Source: UBA6898 sp964463135 (GTDB lineage Bacteria; Nitrospirota; Thermodesulfovibrionia; Thermodesulfovibrionales; UBA6898). From it: 64,000 nucleotides of DNA. The DNA lies in assembly GCA_964463135.1 (NCBI GenBank), contig CAYXBA010000003.1, forward strand, positions 62,001 to 126,000, written 5' to 3'. The position numbers and the translations under genes are program-made. The notes beneath the pieces are model-generated. The model did no database searches. It was not told where the DNA came from and saw nothing but the letters and a program-made list of their open reading frames with translations. Shown here one piece after another: positions 8,816 through 16,797 of this stretch. Numbering within the stretch: the stretch's first letter is position 1; every line of letters starts with the position of its first letter.

Positions 8816-9532
8816 CTACCGGGATATCTCAATATAGTCCACAAAGGACATCGAGCGCTCGCCGGTATTGTCCGAATCGTTCATGATCGCTATACTTGCC
8901 ATGGCAGGCGGCCTGGTGCCGAAGGCCTTTTGATAGTCATCAAGGATATTGATCTCCTCCTCCACCCATCTGGTGGCCTTCTCCGGCCCTCCTTCAAGGA
9001 GCACCATCTTCGCCTCATCTGCAAATGCATTGGTCATATAGCGTTCCGCATGTTTCCTGTTCGCCCAGATGTAGTTAAGACTGCTCTGGGGCGGATATTC
9101 TCCATAGATTTTTTTCGCAAGGCCGTACCTGATCTTCTGCCCAAGAGATGCCGCATCCGGTTCATACCTGAAGATGATATAGATGCGGATCGGATAGTCG
9201 TCGCCCGCCTTTGCTGTTTCGTCACCTTTTGCATACACGTTGCTGACCTTCCAGCGCCACCGCACCTTTGGATGCTCATATACATTGAACTCTTTCTGCC
9301 AGATGATCCCTGATGCCGAGGCATTGCTCTCTGCCTGCAGAAAACTGTCAGCGCCATCCCTGACGATCGTGTATGTTGAGTGCCGCTTAATTTTAGGGAA
9401 ATAGAGCGGCCTCCAGTTAGTAAGGTCGTTAAAATCCTCCCTGAACAGAACAGTGACAGTTTCTGCGCGGGTGACCCCGGCGCAGAGGGTCATGAGCATA
9501 ACAAGGAATACTGCTGCATGAAATCTCTTCAT
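8816..9532 (-). CDS. Exported DUF3047 protein
   Basis: A 238-aa protein with a classical signal peptide (about residues 1-23, ending GVTRAE). The mature part resembles DUF3047 proteins: VRWRWKVSN, DDYPIRIYIIF, YIWANRKH and the ending SMSFVDYIEI. These have a carbohydrate-binding-like beta-sandwich look, but no function is established. It is probably periplasmic. The gene lies between the ribonuclease and gnd genes with no sign of cotranscription with either. Confidence 0.8.
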   Translation of the reverse strand: MKRFHAAVFLVMLMTLCAGVTRAETVTVLFREDFNDLTNWRPLYFPKIKRHSTYTIVRDGADSFLQAESNASASGIIWQKEFNVYEHPKVRWRWKVSNVYAKGDETAKAGDDYPIRIYIIFRYEPDAASLGQKIRYGLAKKIYGEYPPQSSLNYIWANRKHAERYMTNAFADEAKMVLLEGGPEKATRWVEEEINILDDYQKAFGTRPPAMASIAIMNDSDNTGERSMSFVDYIEISR

Positions 9533-9626
9533 GCCCCATATTACCAGCTGCGATCAGTCGTTTCAAAGTGACAGGGCAGCTATGGCCGCAAAAAGTATCG
9601 ATGCCGGCTCCTGAAAATAGTTCATA

Positions 9627-9664
9627 GCTGGTTGTTTTTCTGATAGACTTTTATCAGAACCAGC
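9627..9664. promoter_or_regulatory. Nested inverted repeat in the leader of gnd-zwf
   Basis: Outer arms GCTGGTT (9627-9633) and AACCAGC (9658-9664) enclose TTCTGATA (9638-9645) and TATCAGAA (9652-9659), with four extra bases between the left arms. The structure ends 4 bp before the CAGGAGG ribosome binding site (9668-9674) of gnd. It could be a repressor site or an RNA hairpin affecting translation. Confidence 0.45.
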
Positions 9665-9678
9665 AATCAGGAGGAACT

Positions 9679-10623
9679 ATGCAGATCGGCATGATCGGTT
9701 TAGGGCGCATGGGAATGAATATGGCTGTCCGTCTGCTTCGCGGCAGGCATACGGTTGTGGCATTTAACCGGACGCCTGACAAGATCAGGGAGATCGCAAA
9801 CAAGGGCGCAAGACCTGCCTTCTCTGTCGAGGAGCTGGTCGCTGCCCTCAAAGCACCGCGCTTTATCTGGATCATGTTGCCTGCGGGAAAACCGACCGAT
9901 GATATGATCAACAGTCTGCTGCCGCTTCTGAAAAAGGGTGATACAATCATTGACGGCGGCAACAGCTATTACAAGGACGATATCAAACGCGCAGAGAAAC
10001 TGAAAATGGCAGGCCTGCATTATATTGATGCAGGGGTCAGCGGCGGCATCTGGGGCCTGAAGGCCGGATACTGCCTCATGGCAGGCGGCGAAAAGACAGC
10101 CTGCAAGAAACTTGTACCGATATTCAGGACACTCGCGCCGAAAGACGGGTATCTGTACTGCGGCCCTGCAGGTGCCGGCCATTTCGTAAAGATGGTCCAT
10201 AACGGCATTGAATACGGCATGATGTCAGCATATGGAGAGGGCTTCGGGATCCTCGATGCATCACCGTATTCAGAACATCTCAACTTTGGTGCAGTGGCGC
10301 ACCTCTGGAACCAGGGCAGCGTAGTCCGTTCATGGCTTCTTGAGCTTGCAGAAGAGGCCTTTAAGAAAGATAAAAGGCTCGCAAAGCTTGAAGCATACAT
10401 AGAGGATTCAGGAGAAGGCAGATGGACCGTACAACAGGCGATAGAGACCGCGGTCCCTGCTCCGGTCATCGCCGCCTCCCTCTTTCAAAGATTTCGTTCC
10501 CGGGACGCTAATTCCTTCTCCGACAGGATGCTGGCTGCTCTGCGCAATGAATTCGGCGGCCATGCGGTGAAGCAGAAAACAGGTAAGGAGAACAAGGCTA
10601 AGGTAGAGGTAAAGAATAGGTGA
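9679..10623 (+). CDS. gnd: 6-phosphogluconate dehydrogenase, short (GndA-like) form
   Basis: Oxidatively decarboxylates 6-phosphogluconate to ribulose-5-phosphate. The 314-aa length marks the short class rather than the ~470-aa enzyme. The Rossmann motif is IGLGRMGMNMA near the N-terminus, followed by NRTPDK, the DGGNSYYKDD motif, DAGVSGG and GPAGAGHFVKMVHNGIEYGM with the catalytic Lys. A strong CAGGAGG ribosome binding site lies 4 bp before the ATG. Its TGA overlaps the GTG of zwf by 4 bp, so the two oxidative pentose-phosphate enzymes are translationally coupled. The short class often uses NAD, but cofactor choice is not decided here. Confidence 0.93.
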   Translation: MQIGMIGLGRMGMNMAVRLLRGRHTVVAFNRTPDKIREIANKGARPAFSVEELVAALKAPRFIWIMLPAGKPTDDMINSLLPLLKKGDTIIDGGNSYYKDDIKRAEKLKMAGLHYIDAGVSGGIWGLKAGYCLMAGGEKTACKKLVPIFRTLAPKDGYLYCGPAGAGHFVKMVHNGIEYGMMSAYGEGFGILDASPYSEHLNFGAVAHLWNQGSVVRSWLLELAEEAFKKDKRLAKLEAYIEDSGEGRWTVQQAIETAVPAPVIAASLFQRFRSRDANSFSDRMLAALRNEFGGHAVKQKTGKENKAKVEVKNR

Positions 10624-12155
10624 ATACAGAAAATATCGGAAATAACCCGACTTACGCCACATACGACAGCTGCAGCATTGAGATTCCGAAGCCGTTCCTG
10701 CTGGTAATATTCGGGGCCTCAGGAGACCTCAGCAGGAAAAAGCTCTTCCCTTCGCTCTACCGTCTGGACAGGGACGGCCTGCTTCCGCATGACTCCTGCA
10801 TACTCGGGTCTGCGAGGACCGCCATGGATCAGGCCGCATTCCGGGAGCTGATCCGCCAGTCCGTTGAAGCAGCCGAAGGCACAAAGTTTGACAGAGCAGC
10901 CTGGGATGCCTTTGCATCCAGACTCCACTATCATGCAGGAGAGTATGATGCCCCTGCCTCTTACAAGGCCCTGGGGACCGCCATAGCAGAACTTGAGCGG
11001 GCCCATGAAACCCTGGGGAACCGGATCTTTTACCTTGCGGTGCCGCCGACCGTGTATGAGGTGATCATAACGAACCTCGGCGTATCCGGCCTTTCGGTCG
11101 AAGAAGGCGGCTTTACCCATGTGGCGATAGAAAAACCGATCGGTTCGGATCTGGACTCTGCCAGGAAGCTCAATGCCGTGCTCAGGAGCTCTTTTCTTGA
11201 ACGACAGATCTATCGCATGGACCATTATCTTGCCAAAGAGACAGTCCAGAACATCCTGATGTTCCGGTTTGCCAACGCGATCTTCGAACCGCTCTGGAAC
11301 AGACGATATATCGACCATGTTCAGATCACGGTCGCGGAGAGCATCGGCATCGAGAACAGGGCGGGGTACTACGACAAGGCCGGCATACTGAGAGACATGT
11401 TCCAGAACCATATCTTCCAGCTGCTCGCGCTCACCGCCATGGAGCCGCCTTCGGTCTTCGAGGCAGAGAGGGTGCGGGATGAGAGGGCAAAGGTTTTCCG
11501 CTCCATAAGGCCCTTCCGTGCTGAAAATCTCCGGGACTGTCTTGTGCTCGGACAGTATGAAAAAGGTTATGACAATGGGAATGAGGTCGCTGCGTACCGC
11601 CAGGAAAAGGGTGTACGGCCTGACTCGTTAACGCCGACCTATGCAGCGATGAAGGTCTATATCGACAACTGGCGGTGGAACGGTGTACCGTTCTATCTCC
11701 GCTCAGGCAAGAGACTTGCAAAGAAAAAGGCCGAGATCTCGATCCATTACCGGGCAGTGCCGCACCTGATGTTTTCACGCGCCATGCAGGAGGAGATCGA
11801 ACCGAACACCCTCGTGATACGGATCCAGCCGGATGAGGGGATCGATATCACCTTCCAGGCAAAGAACCCGGGCACAAAAATATGCCTTAGTCCGGTGAAT
11901 ATGGATTTCTCCTACCGGAAGTTTGTGGCGCTGACTGATTATGAGCGCATCCTCCTTGACTGCATGCAGGGCGATCAGATGCTTTTTGTCCGGGATGACG
12001 GTGTTGACCTTGCCTGGTCGCTCCTGACCCCACTGCTTGAAAAAACAGAGACAGGTTCCAATGAGCTGTTGCAGACGTACCCTGCCGGCAGTGAAGGTCC
12101 TGCAGGGGCGGTTGAACTGCTGCGAAAGGACGGAAGGGCCTGGAGACCGCTCTGA
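10620..12155 (+). CDS. zwf: Glucose-6-phosphate 1-dehydrogenase
   Basis: First enzyme of the oxidative pentose phosphate pathway, 511 aa, starting at a GTG within the gnd stop codon. The nucleotide site GASGDLSRKKLFPSLYRL and the substrate site YRMDHYLAKE are clear. The latter differs from the usual RIDHYLGKE at two positions (Ile to Met, Gly to Ala) and keeps the catalytic Asp-His and the Lys. The EKPIG motif and the NWRWNGVPFYLRSGK segment are also present. No 6-phosphogluconolactonase gene follows; the lactone must be opened by an enzyme encoded elsewhere or spontaneously. Confidence 0.95.
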   Translation: MNTENIGNNPTYATYDSCSIEIPKPFLLVIFGASGDLSRKKLFPSLYRLDRDGLLPHDSCILGSARTAMDQAAFRELIRQSVEAAEGTKFDRAAWDAFASRLHYHAGEYDAPASYKALGTAIAELERAHETLGNRIFYLAVPPTVYEVIITNLGVSGLSVEEGGFTHVAIEKPIGSDLDSARKLNAVLRSSFLERQIYRMDHYLAKETVQNILMFRFANAIFEPLWNRRYIDHVQITVAESIGIENRAGYYDKAGILRDMFQNHIFQLLALTAMEPPSVFEAERVRDERAKVFRSIRPFRAENLRDCLVLGQYEKGYDNGNEVAAYRQEKGVRPDSLTPTYAAMKVYIDNWRWNGVPFYLRSGKRLAKKKAEISIHYRAVPHLMFSRAMQEEIEPNTLVIRIQPDEGIDITFQAKNPGTKICLSPVNMDFSYRKFVALTDYERILLDCMQGDQMLFVRDDGVDLAWSLLTPLLEKTETGSNELLQTYPAGSEGPAGAVELLRKDGRAWRPL

Positions 12156-12240
12156 ACGTACAGACTACAGGACGATCCTTTCGGTCTGGAACAGAATGCT
12201 GGGGACCCTTCTGCAGGATATGGCCCGGGAAGGGATCGTG

Positions 12241-12270
12241 ATCGGGCTTGGTCCTTACCGCAAGCCCGAT
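12241..12270. repeat. Perfect 10-bp inverted repeat after zwf
   Basis: ATCGGGCTTG (12241-12250) pairs perfectly with CAAGCCCGAT (12261-12270) across a 10-nt loop. No T-run follows. It lies in the 164-bp gap between zwf and the first glycosyltransferase gene and may be a 3' processing or attenuating hairpin. Confidence 0.45.
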
Positions 12271-12319
12271 GACTTGGCCTCCGAAGGCTTCTGGTGATGC
12301 CCTTTACCAGGCCCATACG

Positions 12320-12994
12320 ATGATCACGGTTATCATTCCTGCGCTGAATGAAGAGATGCATATAACCCGCTGCATCGAGTCACTGCTCAGCAGTGGGTTT
12401 TCGGGTGAGATCATCGTCGCGGATGGCGGCAGTGTTGACAGGACACGGGAGACGGCCTTGAGGCATACCGGCGTCGTGGTGATTGATTCTCCGAAAGGCC
12501 GCGGAGTCCAGATGAACGCAGGCAGTGCAGCTGCAGCGGGTGACGTTCTGCTGTTCCTCCATGCTGACACCATGCTCGAACCGGGGTGGGCTGAAGAATT
12601 GCGCGCACTGCTGGATGGACCTTCGTTCGTCGGAGGGGCATTCAGTTTCAGTATGGATAATCCTTCCCTGAAATACCGGTTTGTTGAGGCATGGGTCAGG
12701 CTGCGCTGCAGGATATTCGATCTGCCGTACGGCGATCAGGCCATCTTCATCCGAAAGAACGTCTTTCAGCCTCTCGGAGGTTACAAAGAGATCCCCCTCA
12801 TGGAAGATGTCGATCTCATCAGCCGCATGAAGAAGCAGGGGAGGATAGCAGTGCTCAGGAAAAAGGCAATCACCTCAGGCCGCAGATGGGCGAAGAAAGG
12901 CCTGATCAGAACTGCGCTGATAAACCAGATGACCATGCTGCTGTATCAGCTCGGCGTCAGCCCTGATCGTCTGGCGCGCTTCTATTACCGATGA
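12320..12994 (+). CDS. Family 2 glycosyltransferase, TIGR04283 type
   Basis: GT-A fold transferase of 224 aa. The start MITVIIPALNEE is the conserved beginning of the family; the frame is open 24 codons further without homology. Motifs are DGGSVDRT, PKGRGVQMNAG, FLHADT (DxD equivalent) and PYGDQAIFIRK. The family is often called rSAM/selenodomain-associated transferase 2 or arsenosugar-biosynthesis glycosyltransferase. It overlaps the next gene by 4 bp (ATGA), and the same pair occurs together in many genomes. No arsenic methyltransferase or SelD-like gene sits beside it, so the sugar product remains undefined. Confidence 0.87.
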   Translation: MITVIIPALNEEMHITRCIESLLSSGFSGEIIVADGGSVDRTRETALRHTGVVVIDSPKGRGVQMNAGSAAAAGDVLLFLHADTMLEPGWAEELRALLDGPSFVGGAFSFSMDNPSLKYRFVEAWVRLRCRIFDLPYGDQAIFIRKNVFQPLGGYKEIPLMEDVDLISRMKKQGRIAVLRKKAITSGRRWAKKGLIRTALINQMTMLLYQLGVSPDRLARFYYR

Positions 12995-13608
12995 GCAGGA
13001 ATATGTACGGCATTATGATCAAGTATCCGGAGCCGGGCAGGGTAAAGACGCGGCTGGCAAAGGACATCGGTGACCACAGGGCTGCTGAGATCTGTCGTGA
13101 GATTGCTGAACTGATCATGGCCAATACAGACCCATGCGGCCAGGCATATCAACGCACGGTCTTGTACGATCCTCCTGAGCGTCTTCCTGATTTCGAGCAG
13201 TGGCTGCCGGGCAATCTTTTCGTGCTTCAGCGCGGTGACAACGTCGGTGGAAGAATGGACAATGCGATCAGGGATCTGCTGGCACGCGGCGCTGAAAAAG
13301 TTGTCCTGACCGGCGCCGACATCCCCGCACTAAATGCAGCGATAATAACCGGTGCCTTCGCAGCCCTGGATCATGCAGATATCGTTATCGGCCCGGCAGC
13401 AGACGGCGGTTATTACCTGATCGGCATGAAGGGGCAGCATGGAGAGATATTCCGGTCAATTCCCTGGAGCACGGAAAGAGTCTTTGAGACGACCGTCCGC
13501 CTGATCAGGGCTTCTGCGCTCAGATGGAGAGAATTGGTCACGCTCCGGGACATTGACCGTGCTGAGGACCTGCAGGATAACTCCGGCAGCCCTGGCTTCG
13601 GTCATTAG
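12991..13608 (+). CDS. DUF2064/TIGR04282 family nucleotidyl- or glycosyltransferase
   Basis: A 205-aa protein of the TIGR04282 family (rSAM/selenodomain-associated transferase 1). Its N-terminus YGIMIKYPEPGRVKTRLAKD resembles the signature of CobY/MobA-like nucleotidyltransferases. VLTGADIPAL and GPAADGGYYLIGM complete the fold. It is translationally coupled to the preceding TIGR04283 gene, and the pair is thought to act in assembly of a modified sugar, including arsenosugars in some cyanobacteria. The exact reaction is unproven for this family. Confidence 0.87.
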   Translation: MSRNMYGIMIKYPEPGRVKTRLAKDIGDHRAAEICREIAELIMANTDPCGQAYQRTVLYDPPERLPDFEQWLPGNLFVLQRGDNVGGRMDNAIRDLLARGAEKVVLTGADIPALNAAIITGAFAALDHADIVIGPAADGGYYLIGMKGQHGEIFRSIPWSTERVFETTVRLIRASALRWRELVTLRDIDRAEDLQDNSGSPGFGH

Positions 13609-13644
13609 AACCGGCTCCATTATGCCCTATGAGATCTGCCTCGA

Positions 13645-13678
13645 ATATTCTTGAGAATATGGGGAATTCTGCTATAGT
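13645..13678 (+). promoter_or_regulatory. Promoter with overlapping inverted repeat, for the PhnD-like gene
   Basis: TTGAGA (13651-13656) and TATAGT (13673-13678) lie 16 bp apart. The perfect inverted repeat ATATTC-TTGA-GAATAT (13645-13660) covers the -35 element, as expected of an operator. The gene's GGAGGG ribosome binding site lies just downstream. Confidence 0.55.
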
Positions 13679-13697
13679 TTCTGTACGGAGGGTTGTC

Positions 13698-14624
13698 ATG
13701 AAATCGTCAACTACATATCGCATTCTTATCATGTTTGCCGTAATGCAGCTTCTGATCGCCTGCGATCAGGCCCCCCGCCAGAAGATCAGCATGGAAAAAC
13801 GGGAGCCTGTCGTTGCCGCAAAAAAGGACGTCAAGGCAATAAGGATCGCTGTAGGCGGCATGATAACCCCGCGGGAGGGCTTTGCTTATTACCGGCAGTT
13901 TCTTGATTACATCGGCGAGAAAATGGGACAGCCCGTCGAATTCGTTGACCGTGAGGACTATGCCGAGATCAACAAACTGGTGGCAACTGGACAGGTCGAT
14001 GTGGCGTTTGTCTGCGGCGGCCCCTATGTGGACGGCAAAAAAGAGTTTGACATGGAACTCCTTGCTGCGCCGGTGGCATACGGAGAAACGGTCTACTACT
14101 CGTATATCATCGTTAATAAGAAGAGTCCCTTTCAGCAGCTGAGCGACCTCAGGGGAAAACGTTTCGCCTTTACCGATCCGCTCTCCAACACGGGCAAACT
14201 GGTACCAACCTATATGCTCGCAAAAATGAAGGAAACGCCGGACTCTTTCTTCGGAAAATATTCATATATCGGTTCCCATGACAAGGCCATCCAGGCGGTT
14301 GCAGAAGGAGTGGTTGATGGAGCAGCTGTGGACAGCCTTATCTGGGAATATGCGAACAAGACATCACCCAAATTCACCTCAATGACGAGGATCATTCTCA
14401 AATCGCCGCCGTACGGCATACCGCCGGTTGTTGTTCCCAAGGGCCTGGACCCTGCGCTGAAAGACCGGCTCCGCAAGATCTTTCTTGAGGCCCATACTGA
14501 TCCAAAGGGAGCTGAGATCCTTAAAAAGATGTATATCGACCGTTTTGTCATGATTGATGATAAGGCCTATGATTCGATCCGCGAGATGAAGGTCTGGCTT
14601 GATGGTCAGAAAAGGGTAAAATAA
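13698..14624 (+). CDS. PhnD-like substrate-binding lipoprotein
   Basis: A 308-aa periplasmic binding protein of the phosphate/phosphite/phosphonate (PhnD) family. The signal peptide ends with the lipobox LIAC (Cys22), so the mature protein is lipid-anchored. Characteristic segments are MITPREGFAYYRQF, VDVAFVCGGPYV and DLRGKRFAFTDPLSNTG. The ATG at 13698 was chosen because GGAGG lies 6 bp before it and the signal peptide starts there. No ABC permease or ATPase follows. A HAMP membrane protein starts 7 bp downstream, so this protein probably serves as a sensory ligand-binding component rather than in transport. The ligand is unknown. Confidence 0.88.
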   Translation: MKSSTTYRILIMFAVMQLLIACDQAPRQKISMEKREPVVAAKKDVKAIRIAVGGMITPREGFAYYRQFLDYIGEKMGQPVEFVDREDYAEINKLVATGQVDVAFVCGGPYVDGKKEFDMELLAAPVAYGETVYYSYIIVNKKSPFQQLSDLRGKRFAFTDPLSNTGKLVPTYMLAKMKETPDSFFGKYSYIGSHDKAIQAVAEGVVDGAAVDSLIWEYANKTSPKFTSMTRIILKSPPYGIPPVVVPKGLDPALKDRLRKIFLEAHTDPKGAEILKKMYIDRFVMIDDKAYDSIREMKVWLDGQKRVK

Positions 14625-14631
14625 CCTCGGC

Positions 14632-15624
14632 ATGAAAATCCCTTTAACGATACGAGCAAAGCTGCTTTTGGCTGCCTTTGGGATCCTGCTCCTCTCGGGG
14701 AGCATACTGCTTCTGTTCACCGTGACCTCGGTCTATCAGAAGTTAGAGGCACGGCTCCAGCTTCGCGGTGTTACGATCGCAAACCTGATGGCACATGAGG
14801 TTGTTGATCTTGTCCTGACAGAAAAGTTTCCGGCGCTGGAACTGCTTCTCAAGAACCACCTCGCTGATGAGCAGGATATCGAATATGCCTTTGTCACGAA
14901 TAAGAATGGTACTGTTGTTGCCCATACCTTCGGGGAGGGTTTTCCGACCGGGCTGAAGAATATTAACCCGGTGCTCTCCGGTCACGACTATGCCATTAAG
15001 AATTTCTCGACAGAGAACAGATCGCTCGTTGATATTGCCATACCGCTTCTCAAAGGCGAGATCGGCCAATTCCATATCGGTCTTTCTGAAAGTTCGATAC
15101 GGAAAGAGACAAAGAGCATCATCTGGTCAATCACCTGGCTGATCGCTGCGACCATGATCGTCGCCGGCATCGTATTCACGATCCTTGCCCGCATCATCAC
15201 CAAACCTCTCTTGCAGCTTACCAGGACTGCAGATTATGCTTCCCGCGGCAATTTCGACATTATTTTTGACGCTTCGTCAGAGGACGAAATAGGACATCTC
15301 GGCAATGCATTCAACAAGATGATCGCAGCGCGCAAACAGACAGAGGACGAGCGGGAAAAGCTGATAAGCGATCTGCAGACCGCTCTGCGGGAGATCAAAA
15401 CACTGAGCGGTCTCCTGCCGATCTGCGCCTGGTGCAAGAAGATCCGCGACGACGAAGGGTACTGGAAAAAGATCGATGTTTACGTCAGCGAACATTCAGA
15501 TGCCACATTCACCCACGGCATCTGCCCTGACTGCCTGAAAGAGGTGAGCAAGGAGACCTATCAACGGCTTGCAAAAGGCCAGAACAATACTGAAGATCAC
15601 CCGACCGCTGACAACAAAAACTGA
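14632..15624 (+). CDS. HAMP membrane receptor with C-terminal four-Cys module
   Basis: A 330-aa receptor-like protein: membrane helix 1 (about residues 10-32), a periplasmic sensor segment (about 33-162), helix 2 (about 165-187), a HAMP domain (about 188-240), a short coiled coil, then a tail with LLPICAWCKKIRDDEGYW and HGICPDCLKEV. The two CxxC pairs look zinc-binding. This tail is common at the C-termini of PAS and kinase proteins of anaerobes. There is no kinase, cyclase, GGDEF or methyl-accepting domain. The gene lies 7 bp after the PhnD-like lipoprotein gene, so the two probably form a sensing pair. Confidence 0.82.
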   Translation: MKIPLTIRAKLLLAAFGILLLSGSILLLFTVTSVYQKLEARLQLRGVTIANLMAHEVVDLVLTEKFPALELLLKNHLADEQDIEYAFVTNKNGTVVAHTFGEGFPTGLKNINPVLSGHDYAIKNFSTENRSLVDIAIPLLKGEIGQFHIGLSESSIRKETKSIIWSITWLIAATMIVAGIVFTILARIITKPLLQLTRTADYASRGNFDIIFDASSEDEIGHLGNAFNKMIAARKQTEDEREKLISDLQTALREIKTLSGLLPICAWCKKIRDDEGYWKKIDVYVSEHSDATFTHGICPDCLKEVSKETYQRLAKGQNNTEDHPTADNKN

Positions 15625-15658
15625 CTCCTCACAGCCGTATGACCATCCGCTGACAACA
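15605..15658. repeat. 12-bp direct repeat spaced 42 bp
   Basis: CCGCTGACAACA occurs at 15605-15616 and again at 15647-15658. The spacing is 42 bp, six times seven, like the heptamer-periodic arrays elsewhere in the window, and the second copy ends 5 bp before the stop end of the minus-strand FAD oxidoreductase gene. The sequence between the copies is not clearly periodic. Confidence 0.4.
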
Positions 15659-15662
15659 GCTT

Positions 15663-16793
15663 CTATTCCGGTTCTGTCGGTTCGCCCGATACCTGGAAGG
15701 TCCTCATGAACTTTCTGTCAATGTAGTCCTTCAGCAGGAAGGCCGATCTTCCGTGCCAGACGAAGTTGTCGCGCCAGAGTATGCCCTTGCCGTTGCCGAG
15801 ATTGAAAATGAGCATATAGTGCTTCTGGGGGCTGAACGTTTTCAGTGCATTCCCCCCCTCAAGGAATGCCATCAGATTACTGAAGAGGATCATATTCTCC
15901 CTCACCGCATAGACACCGACCTTTGCCAGTTGATGACCGTCGAGGCTGATGCAGTCTCCGCCGCCGAATATGTTTGGATACGCGCTGCTCTGCAGCTGGC
16001 TGTTCACCAGGAGGCCTCCGTCAGGACCGACCGGAAGTCCTGACTCCCTGAACAGCGCCGGCGGCCTCACGCCGGTTGCGATCAGCGAAATATCAAACCC
16101 CAGTGCTGAATTGTCATCAAATACCACCCCGTCCGCTTCGATCGTGCTGACCCGTCTGCCCTCACGAACAAGAATGCCCCTGGACAGAAACGACGCCATC
16201 GCAAGGGACCGCACACGCTCAGGCAGCGCATGAAGCATCCTGCTTCCGGGCAGAAGCGTTATCTCGGCCTTACCGCCCAGATCCTTTACGAGCCGCCATA
16301 CATTTCCCGTTATCTCAACCCCTGCAGGCCCACCGCCAATAACAGCAATGCGCAAATCCTTTTGGCGGATACCGGATGTAATGGCATTTCTGGCAGCCAG
16401 GAGATTGATGATCGGCTTGACCGTGAAGATATTTTCCGGGTCGGGTCCGACGGATGCATGCGAAACCTCGCTTCCGATATTGAACGATACCGCATCATAG
16501 GTAATGCTCCTGCCCGAGGCCAGAGAAAGAGCTCTCTCCTGCGGTCTTATGCCGGTCACGCGGTCTTCAATAAATTCCCCGCCCCGGTCCTCGATCATTT
16601 TCCGGACATGAAAGCGTATATCCTGCGGCCGGTAAATGCCGGAAAGCATCCCGGGCCCCATGCCGGAATAATACTGGTAGGCAGAGGAACTGATGACCGT
16701 GACCGCAATGCCCCTGTCAAGATAATCCTTTATGCGAAAAAGTGCTGTCAGGTGAGCATGCCCCCCGCCGACAAATACAAGACGTTTTCTCAT
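15663..16793 (-). CDS. FAD-dependent pyridine nucleotide oxidoreductase (NDH-2/SelD-N-like)
   Basis: A 376-aa two-dinucleotide-binding flavoprotein. FVGGGHAHL at the N-terminus is the variant seen in type II NADH dehydrogenase-like proteins and in the flavin domain fused to SelD. A second nucleotide site, VIGGGPAGVEI, lies near residue 155, and the FAD-binding GGGDCISLDG near residue 285. It may oxidise NAD(P)H or a sulfur/quinone substrate at the membrane face. The ATG at 16793 begins the conserved FAD motif and is 4 bp from the stop of the UroD-like gene, so the two are one operon. Confidence 0.85.
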   Translation of the reverse strand: MRKRLVFVGGGHAHLTALFRIKDYLDRGIAVTVISSSAYQYYSGMGPGMLSGIYRPQDIRFHVRKMIEDRGGEFIEDRVTGIRPQERALSLASGRSITYDAVSFNIGSEVSHASVGPDPENIFTVKPIINLLAARNAITSGIRQKDLRIAVIGGGPAGVEITGNVWRLVKDLGGKAEITLLPGSRMLHALPERVRSLAMASFLSRGILVREGRRVSTIEADGVVFDDNSALGFDISLIATGVRPPALFRESGLPVGPDGGLLVNSQLQSSAYPNIFGGGDCISLDGHQLAKVGVYAVRENMILFSNLMAFLEGGNALKTFSPQKHYMLIFNLGNGKGILWRDNFVWHGRSAFLLKDYIDRKFMRTFQVSGEPTEPE

Positions 16794-16797
16794 ATCA

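Noticed and set aside
12037..12297. Separate gene (6-phosphogluconolactonase) after zwf
   Set aside because: The open frame here mostly overlaps the zwf end out of frame and lacks any Pgl motif.
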